Below are positions 12,601 to 14,154 of a DNA stretch of 14,154 nucleotides, in pieces (within the stretch, counting starts at the first letter, position 1; every line of letters starts with the position of its first letter). Origin of the DNA: Baffinella frigidus (lineage: Eukaryota; Cryptophyceae; Cryptomonadales; Baffinellaceae); NCBI GenBank assembly GCA_026770585.1, contig MU646711.1, positions 314,240 to 328,393 of the forward strand, written 5' to 3'. A program made the position numbers and the translations under genes. Under the pieces are notes generated by a model. That model had not been told where the DNA came from, did not search any database, and worked only from the letters and a program-made list of their open reading frames with translations.

Positions 12601-14032
12601 CGAAAAGCAAATTAGCAACGAACAAAATCAGTCAACGTGTGTAGTAATTTTCATTGCGTAAAAAAAAGAATATTCATTTCAATGGACAGAGAGAGACCTG
12701 CTCGAAACCTCTACCTGCACGAGATTTAGAGACCGACAACGGACTTCGAAGGGATTTTGAGTAACCCCTAAGCGATAAGACCTAGGACCCTACGGTAGGC
12801 AACCCGTAGGGACATAGGGGGGTTCCTACGAATAAGGTGACGGAGCGTTCAGAGACAAGGGCCTCTCCTTCAACAAGATCTCCACTCGAGAACTCTTCCC
12901 CGGTTCTGGTTCCGGAGGTTCTGGCCGTCCAGAACCTCCGGAACCAAACCCTCGAGGGCGTTGAGCCGCCCCCGGAGGCGAAAAGGTCTACGTTTCGCGA
13001 AGACACTATTTATGTCTTCGTGAAACGTTGCGCTTTTTAACAAAAAGCGGCGAAATTTCGCGAAATTGACCGAACTTGTCGAAAAGAGCCCAAATTTGAA
13101 TCAAATTTGAGGTCACGTCCGAAATGAAGCTGGTGTTTGCGAATGCGGGGTTAGACTGTGTAGGGTTGCGATGCGGACCACCGTAGGGCCCTAGGCATAG
13201 TCCTACTGTAGGGTCCTAGGGGGGGGCAGTTTCTCATGAGCGAGGTAGCCCTGGTGAGGGGTTTGCGGGTTAGGGTCAGGGCAGAAAGGCCAAAGTTGAT
13301 CCCCAAAGTTGATCCCCACATCACCAAAGTTGATGCGGCTGGTGACTTGCGCACGTCCTCGAGGGTTTGGTTCTGGAGATTGCGGTCTCCACTCGAGAAC
13401 GCGACCGCAATCTCCGGAACCAAACCCTCGAGGACAACACCTTCATTACATGTGGGTTTGTACGGGTGGGTCACGTTCCTCGCAGGCAACATCTTCATTA
13501 CAACACCTGCAACAACACCTTCGTAACAACACCTTCAACAACACCTTCGTAAGAACCAAAGTGGGGTTGTAAGGGTGTGTACCAGGTTGGTCACGGTTTC
13601 TCTCGGAATTTCTGTGAGGAACGTGACCACACCCACGAAAATTACTACACACATGTGTAGCATATGGTACCACGGCAGGTCGTTAGTCAGAATTTCAGGA
13701 CGCAGCGGTTCGTTTTCTGGTACTAAATAAGTGCGAGAAAACTCGAATCGGAAACGGCCTTATTTCGCAAAACGGCATTTCGTAAAAAATAGGCGCTTGT
13801 CTGGGAACCCCCAGGCCGGCCAGGGCCGTATTCCTAACCCCAAACCCCAAACCCCACACCCCAAACCCTAAACCCTAAACCCTAAACCCTAAACCCTAAA
13901 CCCTAGACCCTAGACCCTAAACCCTAAACCCTAAACCCTAAACCCTAAACTCTAAACCCTAAACCAGGTTTTCCACAACAAGGAAGGAAACTTGCTCGAT
14001 CTCGTCACGGCGGCAAACGATACTTCGTCGAC
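94..14032 (+). CDS. Fourteen-exon gene (both ends outside window) encoding a cyclic-nucleotide-binding-domain protein
   Basis: Seen: fourteen short plus-strand islands are flanked by AG and GT, free of stops in one frame, and joined by compatible phases (0/0 at most junctions; the two 71-nt exons end in phase 2 and are followed by 49- and 76-nt exons that start with one base). Together they give 306 codons. Known: residues 1 to about 130 match the cyclic-nucleotide-binding (CNB) fold, with a strand pair ending in SGE, then FGE, a proline and a TLRA-type strand, followed by helices. Such domains sense cAMP/cGMP in kinases, channels and exchange factors, or act as scaffolds when degenerate. Inference: it is a cytosolic regulatory or scaffold protein with an acidic and coiled C-terminal region of unknown role. 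No start, stop, promoter or poly(A) site lies in the window. The exon model is based on reading, not transcript data; individual edges could shift. Confidence 0.8.
165..1050 (+). other. Intron 1: telomere-like repeats with four decayed exon 1 copies
   Basis: 886 nt. Mixed CCCTAAA, CCCTGAA and CCCCAAA units. Decayed copies of the last 17-23 nt of exon 1, each followed by a GT donor-like base pair, occur at 276-298, 323-339, 361-378 and 465-487. A non-repeat island lies at about 768-900, including a perfect 8-bp inverted repeat (CCCCCGGA, loop AA, TCCGGGGG), and the intron ends in a 33-bp minisatellite. Confidence 0.7.
905..1050. repeat. 33-bp tandem repeat abutting exon 2 acceptor
   Basis: Unit starts at 928, 961, 994 and 1027 (exact period 33), preceded by a partial unit from 905. 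Each unit combines CCTGAACCGTAAACC with CTCAAAGTGGACCGTGAA. The last unit is truncated and its end supplies the cag acceptor of exon 2. Confidence 0.85.
1051..1099 (+). CDS. Exon 2 of model: SGE strand of CNB domain
   Basis: The acceptor is aaacag, at the end of a 33-bp minisatellite; the donor is GTGTAG. One leading base completes codon 24 (ATG, Met) and the exon then reads SGEMGLYVYKTDLHAK (residues 25-40). Spliced to exon 1 this gives LYVLMSGEMGLYVY, a good match to the CNB beta-strand pair with the conserved Gly-Glu. Phase 2 to 0. A decayed copy of its 3' half, including the AAG-GT donor, sits at 1310-1337. Confidence 0.75.
1100..2031 (+). other. Intron 2: telomere-like repeats in both orientations
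   Basis: 932 nt. 1100-1475 is G-rich on the plus strand (TTTAGGG, TTTGGGG), the opposite of most introns; 1660-1930 is C-rich. A decayed 3' copy of exon 2 with donor is at 1310-1337. A decayed 5' copy of exon 3 with its acceptor is at 1859-1891 (reads MSLHQEGHED). Non-repeat islands at about 1480-1660 and 1925-2020 have no recognised content; the second has a short open frame with no homologue I know. Confidence 0.65.
1368..1393. repeat. Perfect 11-bp AT-rich palindrome
   Basis: ATTATAGATTT and its exact reverse complement are separated by TGCG. It lies close to the point where the plus strand switches from G-rich to mixed C-rich telomere-like units, so it may mark an inversion junction. Confidence 0.85.
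2032..2109 (+). CDS. Exon 3 of model: acidic insertion in CNB domain
   Basis: The acceptor is aaatcag and the donor GTCCAA. It encodes residues 41-66, beginning DMSLHVEVDEDSDSD and ending PLVLVAVTSEQ. The first part is an acidic loop; the second is a hydrophobic strand that would lead directly into the phosphate-binding cassette of exon 4. It contains an internal ATG at 2035, which could be mistaken for a gene start, but the upstream exons are in phase. A decayed 5' copy lies at 1859-1891 and a decayed 3' copy at about 2416-2447. Confidence 0.75.
2110..2410. other. AT-rich insertion with short tandem repeat
   Basis: Strong AT composition unlike the surroundings. ATTAATACTAGTATG and variants occur four times starting at 2307, 2333, 2356 and 2379 (spacings 26, 23, 23). 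It lies directly between exon 3 and its decayed 3' copy, so it is either an insertion or the original intron. No coding capacity seen. Confidence 0.7.
2477..2624. mobile_element. Inverted-repeat element, family A copy 1 (148 bp)
   Basis: The left end CCACTCGGAACACTACGGGG and the right end (reverse complement CCACTCGAGAGGCTACGGGG) form terminal inverted repeats. The interior matches the interior of the copy at 9662-9788 in opposite orientation (CCAAAAGTCATCAGC here, GCTGACTTTTGG there). Too short to code for a transposase, so it looks like a MITE-type element. The target duplication is unclear. Confidence 0.75.
2808..2920. repeat. Dispersed repeat B, copy 1
   Basis: About 113 bp and nearly identical to 12370-12480 and 12738-12848. 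It includes CGGACTTCGAAGGGATTT, then GCGATAAGACCTAGGACCCT, a stem and AAGGTAACGGA. In this copy the stem is slightly degraded (CCTTAGGG instead of CCGTAGGG). No clear terminal inverted repeats; class unknown. Confidence 0.85.
3222..3299 (+). CDS. Exon 4 of model: phosphate-binding-cassette-like exon
   Basis: The acceptor is gagagcag and the donor GTCAGT. It encodes residues 67-92, including GAVFGEEQVLFDEPWPCTLR, AEKVCK. Known: CNB cassettes have the form FGE-x-A-L, then PR-A-A-T-V-R-A, with Glu binding the ribose hydroxyl and Arg the cyclic phosphate. Here the FGE and the final T-L-R-A align at the usual spacing, but the canonical phosphate-binding Arg position is Trp (PWPCT). Inference: cyclic-nucleotide binding may be weakened or lost. 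Six decayed or near-intact copies of its 3' half follow in intron 4. Confidence 0.82.
3258..3402 (+). repeat. 145-bp direct repeat, unit 1 (exon 4 edge plus intron start)
   Basis: Appears identical base for base to 3642-3786 (offset 384). It contains the exon 4 3' half, the donor GTCAGT, the following intron sequence and the start of the next copy. The identity means the duplication is recent compared with the other, diverged copies. Confidence 0.88.
3300..4817 (+). other. Intron 4: six exon 4 copies and two exon 5 copies in telomere-like DNA
   Basis: 1518 nt. Copies of the exon 4 3' half lie at 3386-3427, 3492-3534, 3642-3683, 3770-3811, 3914-3944 and 4071-4106; five keep the GT donor. 5'-partial copies of exon 5, with or without acceptor, lie at 4323-4364 and 4664-4717. 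Between them are CCCTAAA-type units. 4510-4660 is a non-telomeric stretch with internal repeats of CCTAAG and GTCGGCTA words. Confidence 0.78.
3642..3786 (+). repeat. 145-bp direct repeat, unit 2
   Basis: The second unit of the repeat starting at 3258. It carries a complete donor-bearing copy of the exon 4 edge that is not preceded by a recognisable acceptor, so it should not be spliced as an internal exon. Confidence 0.88.
4818..4888 (+). CDS. Exon 5 of model: C-terminal strand and helix of CNB domain
   Basis: The acceptor is gaaacag and the donor is GTACTC after the bases AA. It encodes residues 93-115 plus two bases of codon 116, reading VACIPLMAVAEIVLE then RPDIVYSA. It fits the strand and helix that follow the phosphate-binding cassette in CNB domains. 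Length 71 nt, phase 0 to 2; the next exon completes AAG (Lys). Two 5'-partial copies lie upstream (4323-4364, 4664-4717) and two 3'-partial copies downstream (5026-5060, 5199-5241). The reading frame is conserved among them, which supports the exon edges. Confidence 0.8.
4889..5507 (+). other. Intron 5: telomere-like repeats with two exon 5 copies
   Basis: 619 nt. 3'-partial exon 5 copies lie at 5026-5060 (VLERPDILYSA) and 5199-5241. The second joins the first few exon bases (GCGGCGTGC) directly to the 3' half, so it has an internal deletion. The remainder is CCCTAAA and CCCCAAA units, most regular at 5395-5500. 5110-5190 is unique and AT-richer. Confidence 0.75.
5508..5583 (+). CDS. Exon 6 of model
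   Basis: The acceptor is aaaccag, formed directly from a telomere-like repeat; the donor is GTACAC, which opens straight into a CCCTACA array. One leading base completes codon 116, then residues 117-141 begin SLETESKFTGTDKHTE and end MLHVIEGVA. It probably forms the helix after the CNB core. Phase 2 to 0. Two 3'-partial copies ending in the same donor follow at 5787-5816 and 5953-5981. Confidence 0.75.
5725..5770. repeat. Perfect 19-bp inverted repeat
   Basis: GTGGGGTATGGGGTGTAGG and its exact reverse complement flank an 8-nt loop. One arm is G-rich and the other C-rich telomere-like sequence, so this is a small inverted duplication of repeat DNA. Confidence 0.88.
6055..6270 (+). pseudogene. 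Decayed exon 7 copy interrupted by an element
   Basis: The left part 6055-6086 aligns with the first ten or so codons of exon 7, and the right part from 6238 aligns with its middle. An in-frame TAG follows PASR, and the donor end is not recognisable. It has no obvious acceptor and is presumed dead. Confidence 0.72.
6086..6235. mobile_element. 150-bp inverted-repeat element inside a decayed exon 7 copy
   Basis: The outer arms CTAGCTCTGTCC and GGACAGAGCTAG are perfect inverted repeats. A second inner pair, ATAGAGTGCCCCCCCC and its complement, lies further in. The element splits a copy of exon 7: the reading VDTTTAPRIT precedes it and PLSVPAS follows it. CACC at 6083-6086 recurs at 6238-6241, a plausible target duplication (up to 8 bp with two mismatches). 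MITE-like, with no coding capacity. Confidence 0.8.
6434..6502 (+). CDS. Exon 7 of model
   Basis: The acceptor is cgctag and the donor GTTTTG. It encodes residues 142-164, starting VDTTTVPHVTPLSV and ending PASGWLVEQ. I do not recognise the segment; it is proline- and threonine-rich. Phase 0 to 0. A decayed, element-interrupted copy lies upstream (6055-6086 and about 6238-6270), and a 3'-partial copy with intact donor lies downstream (6629-6673). The protein sequence VTPL-VPASGWLVEQ is kept between exon and downstream copy. Confidence 0.75.
6503..7299 (+). other. Intron 7: TA/CA microsatellite, exon 7 copy, telomere-like repeats
   Basis: 797 nt. It holds the microsatellite, then an exon 7 3' copy at 6629-6673 ending in a GT donor. 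CCCTAAA/CCCGAAA/CCAAACA units run from 6674 to about 6905. A 5' exon 8 copy with acceptor lies at 6918-6934, and a mid-exon 8 copy at 7170-7197 (AGTGTGGCGGAG then GATG). 6990-7165 is unique sequence with a GTAAGT at 7034. 7211-7240 is an A/T-rich near-palindrome. Confidence 0.7.
6528..6616. repeat. (TA)n(CA)n microsatellite
   Basis: About 11 TA units are followed by about 33 CA units. It lies between exon 7 and its downstream 3' copy. Long frames reading Thr-His or Cys-Val through it are artefacts. Confidence 0.95.
7300..7359 (+). CDS. Exon 8 of model: acidic segment
   Basis: The acceptor is tcgcag and the donor GTGAGA. It encodes residues 165-184, QPSETGSVAETF then EDDAEKRE, an acidic probably helical stretch. 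An alternative acceptor at 7282-7284 would add five codons in frame. The chosen start is supported by the 5'-partial copy at 6918-6934, where gcag is followed by the equivalent of PSET. Phase 0 to 0. Several downstream copies keep the EDDA-RRE 3' end. Confidence 0.7.
7389..7427. repeat. Perfect 17-bp hairpin
   Basis: GGTCACGTGTCGCCCCG, loop AAAAG, exact reverse complement. It lies 30 nt into intron 8. Such a strong hairpin near a donor could influence splicing or reflect element remains; neither is shown by the sequence. Confidence 0.9.
8160..8275. repeat. Short tandem repeat derived from exon 9 edge
   Basis: CGACTGG-CTAAAC type units recur about seven times directly after the exon 9 5' copy. 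TCTGACTGG of the exon (codons for SDW) appears to have been amplified as a new mixed unit with CTAAA, an intermediate between exon sequence and telomere-like repeat. Confidence 0.78.
8295..8339 (+). CDS. Exon 9 of model
   Basis: The acceptor is aaaccag and the donor GTGAGG. It encodes residues 185-199, VLMQLMRLDSGWALE. Phase 0 to 0. An upstream copy at 8135-8171 reads VLNQLMRLDSDW and then runs into repeats. Five downstream copies keep the 3' end (SDWALE-type codons) with a donor. Most copies have Asp where this exon has Gly, so this copy may carry a polymorphism, or a mosaic of copies may be used. It is the only copy with both an acceptor and a full 3' end. Confidence 0.7.
8340..9510 (+). 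other. Intron 9: five exon 9 copies, mixed-orientation telomere-like arrays
   Basis: 1171 nt. Exon 9 3' copies end at 8424 (GT), 8517 (GC), 8707 (GT), 8802 (GT) and 8969 (GT), beginning roughly at 8399, 8493, 8685, 8779 and 8947; the last two have a 1-nt deletion before GAG. G-rich orientation at 8341-8490 and 8725-8945. C-rich CCCCTAA arrays lie at 8989-9165 and 9280-9500, with ACCACTA units at 8530-8590 and 9345-9400. A 5' exon 10 copy with acceptor is at 9235-9275. Confidence 0.76.
8989..9165. repeat. CCCCTAA array
   Basis: About twenty consecutive 7-bp units, mostly CCCCTAA with CACCTAA and CCCCCAA variants. It is one of the most homogeneous arrays in the window, which suggests local amplification. 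Confidence 0.88.
9511..9582 (+). CDS. Exon 10 of model
   Basis: The acceptor is aacccag and the donor GTCCCT. It encodes residues 200-223, ASSRKEGDEWMDQ then LIELGAITPGE. The two other frames contain stops, so the frame is unambiguous. Phase 0 to 0, joining directly to the charged helix of exon 11. A 5'-partial copy is at 9235-9275 and a very short 3'-partial copy at 9641-9654. The function of the segment is not recognised. Confidence 0.8.
9662..9788. mobile_element. Inverted-repeat element, family A copy 2 (127 bp)
   Basis: The ends CCACTCGGAACACCACGGGG and CCCCGTAGCCTCCCGAGTGG are inverted repeats. CCCTA lies on each side (9657-9661, 9789-9793), a possible 5-bp target duplication, although CCCTA is common here. 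The interior contains GCTGACTTTTGGCATG and a 9-bp stem (CCAGGCCCC/GGGGCCTGG). It is inserted directly after a short copy of the exon 10 donor edge. Confidence 0.8.
9990..10335. repeat. CCCGAAA / ACGAAAC variant array
   Basis: Roughly 48 heptamers dominated by CCCGAAA, with CACGAAA and CCCGGAA variants. CGAATCGGGTTACCCGAAA occurs twice (about 10089 and 10291), marking a higher-order duplication of about 200 bp. The absence of stops in the repeat gives long minus-strand frames of GFRVS-type peptides that are not genes. Confidence 0.85.
10336..10410 (+). CDS. Exon 11 of model: highly charged helix
   Basis: The acceptor is aagcag and the donor GTCCAA. It encodes residues 224-248, VEEELAKRRERDKAAQDQEK then LFSRK. 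The Glu/Lys/Arg/Gln-rich composition suggests a single long helix or short coiled coil. Phase 0 to 0. A 3'-partial copy with donor lies at 10649-10677, where it forms the right edge of an inverted-repeat element. Flanking introns on both sides are CCCGAAA variants of the telomere motif. Confidence 0.8.
10411..11346 (+). other. Intron 11: inverted-repeat element, unique island, CCCGAAA array
   Basis: 936 nt. A short CCCGAAA run (10416-10470), the element 10488-10654, an exon 11 3' copy with donor at 10649-10677, a unique island 10720-10980, then CCCGAAA units 10982-11165 and CCCCAAA/CCCTAAA units to the acceptor. The unique island has AGTCGACT words near each end (about 10774 and 10886), possibly weak inverted ends of another element. 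Frames through it on both strands continue into repeats and look spurious. Confidence 0.7.
10488..10654. mobile_element. 167-bp element with imperfect 43-nt terminal inverted repeats
   Basis: Left arm 10488-10530 and right arm 10612-10654 match at about 35 of 43 positions. They include GATCTCATCC at both extreme ends and an ACGATTTTGG inner part. The interior is unique and non-coding. The right end overlaps the start of the decayed exon 11 copy, so it may have inserted there. MITE-like; family unknown. Confidence 0.75.
11347..11388 (+). CDS. Exon 12 of model
   Basis: The acceptor is aaagcag and the donor GTGAAA. The shortest exon of the set (42 nt) encodes residues 249-262, VPAIGDSMKKLILE, likely a helix. 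Phase 0 to 0. A decayed 3'-end-plus-donor copy lies at about 11482-11520, where both the exon edge and the first intron bases (GTGAAA-type followed by CCTCCTCAACCC) recur. A weaker possible copy lies at about 11567-11595. Confidence 0.72.
11389..11958 (+). other. Intron 12: telomere-like repeats with exon 12 and 13 copies
   Basis: 570 nt. An exon 12 edge copy lies at about 11482-11520. A block containing AAACCCTCTTTAGGAACCC recurs at about 11428 and 11667, with a variant at 11607, so a larger unit was duplicated. The truncated family A element is at 11725-11804. A 5' exon 13 copy with acceptor lies at 11827-11860 and is followed by CCCGAAA units. Confidence 0.72.
11725..11804. mobile_element. 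Inverted-repeat element, family A copy 3 (truncated)
   Basis: The interior GCTGACTTTTGGCGTGTTTCC, AATTAACTTT and the right end ending GAGTGG match copies 1 and 2; the left terminal repeat is missing or degenerate. Same orientation as the copy at 9662-9788. Left boundary approximate. Confidence 0.7.
11959..12027 (+). CDS. Exon 13 of model
   Basis: The acceptor is aattcag and the donor GTCTGT. It encodes residues 263-285, ANARRFAVQSVRAF then KDKNLAFNQ. A basic amphipathic N-terminal half is likely helical. Phase 0 to 0. A 5'-partial copy with the same acceptor is at 11827-11860. Four partial copies of the middle or 3' end follow at 12187-12223, 12282-12306, about 12481-12509 and 12846-12877. 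They keep F-x-D-x-x-L-S-F-N as a recognisable trace. Confidence 0.8.
12370..12480. repeat. Dispersed repeat B, copy 2
   Basis: Carries a perfect internal stem (CCCTACGG, 8-nt loop, CCGTAGGG). Its right edge is fused to a decayed 3' copy of exon 13 (12481-12509). The 12738 copy has the same fusion, so the repeat and exon fragment were duplicated together. Confidence 0.85.
12738..12848. repeat. Dispersed repeat B, copy 3
   Basis: Nearly identical to copy 2, with the same internal stem, and again joined to a decayed exon 13 edge (12846-12877). Its conserved stem makes an RNA-derived (SINE-like) origin conceivable, but no A- and B-box promoter or tail was confirmed. Confidence 0.85.
12908..12945. 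repeat. Perfect 17-bp hairpin
   Basis: GGTTCCGGAGGTTCTGG, loop CCGT, exact reverse complement. The right arm continues into AAACCCTCGAGG, which is also part of the larger hairpin at 13355-13435, so the two belong to one family. Confidence 0.9.
12990..13061. repeat. Cluster of three adjacent inverted repeats
   Basis: Arms at 12990-13005 and 13013-13028 (16 bp, one mismatch, loop CTATTTA). Arms at 13031-13038 and 13042-13049 (CGCTTTTT, loop AAC). A 12-bp palindrome GCGAAATTTCGC at 13050-13061. A fourth word pair, CAAATTTG, follows at 13091 and 13102. Confidence 0.88.
13355..13435. repeat. Hairpin with 33-bp arms, one mismatch
   Basis: Left arm 13355-13387 and right arm 13403-13435 are reverse complements except one position. 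The 15-nt loop contains CCACTCGAGAAC, which also occurs next to the hairpin at 12908 (12891-12902). It could be a foldback element or an inverted duplication. Confidence 0.9.
13469..13628. repeat. Inverted repeat with 17-bp arms around AACACC tandem words
   Basis: GGTCACGTTCCTCGCAG (13469-13485) and its complement at 13612-13628 differ at one base. The interior contains several AACAACACCTTCGTAA-like units (13499-13553). The whole may be one small non-autonomous element. Confidence 0.72.
13835..13967. repeat. Nearly perfect CCCTAAA telomere-type array
   Basis: After some CCCCAAA units, about fifteen CCCTAAA units run from about 13862 with only CCCTAGA and CTCTAAA exceptions. It ends AAACCAG, the acceptor of exon 14. 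It is the closest match in the window to authentic TTTAGGG telomere sequence. Confidence 0.92.
13968..14032 (+). CDS. Exon 14 of model (last exon in window)
   Basis: The acceptor is aaaccag, formed at the end of an almost perfect CCCTAAA array. The donor is GTAAAC, which begins the next array. It encodes residues 286-306 plus two bases, VFHNKEGNLLDL then VTAANDTSS. Phase 0 to 2, so the gene continues beyond the window. No copy of this exon is visible before the window ends. Confidence 0.75.
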
Positions 14033-14060
14033 GTAAACCCTCAACCCTAAACCCTAAACC

Positions 14061-14141
<81 letters not shown>

Positions 14142-14154
14142 ACCCTAAACCCTA
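14033..14154. repeat. CCCTCAA variant array at window end
   Basis: It starts as the donor GTAAACCCTCAACCC, continues with a few CCCTAAA units, then thirteen or so almost identical CCCTCAA units to 14143, before CCCTAAA resumes. It belongs to the intron after exon 14. Confidence 0.9.

Larger units (their letters stand above)
12028..13967 (+). other. Intron 13: exon 13 copies, repeats B, hairpin cluster, CCCTAAA array
   Basis: The longest intron, 1940 nt. AT-rich 12056-12185 (TATACGTATA-like words). Exon 13 copies at 12187-12223 (donor kept), 12282-12306, 12481-12509 and 12846-12877 (donors lost). Two copies of repeat B. A region 12878-13110 packed with hairpins, a 33-bp-arm hairpin at 13355, AACAACACCTTC-type tandem words at 13490-13560, unique 13640-13830, and a clean telomere-like array before exon 14. 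12510-12735 is unique with no recognised content. Confidence 0.7.

Noticed and set aside
13835-14154. True chromosome end (telomere)
   Set aside because: The array is interrupted by an open, splice-flanked exon and switches to the CCCTCAA variant; it is interstitial, not terminal, as far as the window shows.
1-14154. CRISPR array, tRNA or rRNA genes
   Set aside because: The repeats are contiguous heptamers without uniform spacers, and no tRNA cloverleaf or rRNA core sequence was recognised.

Overview
This window looks like nuclear DNA from a eukaryote with an Arabidopsis-type telomere motif (CCCTAAA on one strand, TTTAGGG on the other). A green alga or another alga/protist with large intron-rich genes fits best, but the species cannot be fixed from the sequence. 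There is no bacterial-style gene. The long frames on both strands are mostly artefacts of heptamer repeats that happen to lack stops.

The main content is one plus-strand gene that spans essentially the whole window and runs off both ends. Fourteen short exons (42 to 78 nt) can be read between canonical AG acceptors and GT donors: 94-164, 1051-1099, 2032-2109, 3222-3299, 4818-4888, 5508-5583, 6434-6502, 7300-7359, 8295-8339, 9511-9582, 10336-10410, 11347-11388, 11959-12027 and 13968-14032. All are open in one frame and all thirteen junction phases agree, giving 306 codons (920 nt, about 6.5 % of the window). Exons 1 to 5 (extending into 6) read as a cyclic-nucleotide-binding domain: the strand motif LYVLMSGEMGLYVY, then the phosphate-binding-cassette-like FGEEQVLFDEPWPCTLRA. 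The rest is an acidic and charged-helical C-terminal region that I do not recognise.

The thirteen introns (570 to 1940 nt) are built largely of degenerate telomere-like heptamers. Different introns are dominated by different variants: CCCTACA in intron 6, CCCCTAA in introns 8 and 9, CCCGAAA in introns 10 to 12, CCCTAAA in intron 13, CCCTCAA after exon 14. The C-rich strand is usually the sense strand.

Nearly every intron also holds decayed partial copies of the neighbouring exon, with a clear polarity. Copies upstream of the intact exon usually keep its acceptor and 5' part. Copies downstream keep its 3' part and donor. Repeated local tandem duplication with one breakpoint inside the exon would produce this.

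Several small non-autonomous elements sit in the introns: a 150-bp inverted-repeat element inside a decayed copy of exon 7, a CCACTC/GAGTGG-ended family with three members, a 167-bp element with imperfect 43-nt terminal inverted repeats, and three copies of a 111-113 bp dispersed repeat. There are also long perfect hairpins, a TA/CA microsatellite and AT-rich islands. The overall picture is a gene whose introns have grown by seeding and local amplification of telomere-like DNA together with exon-edge duplication.
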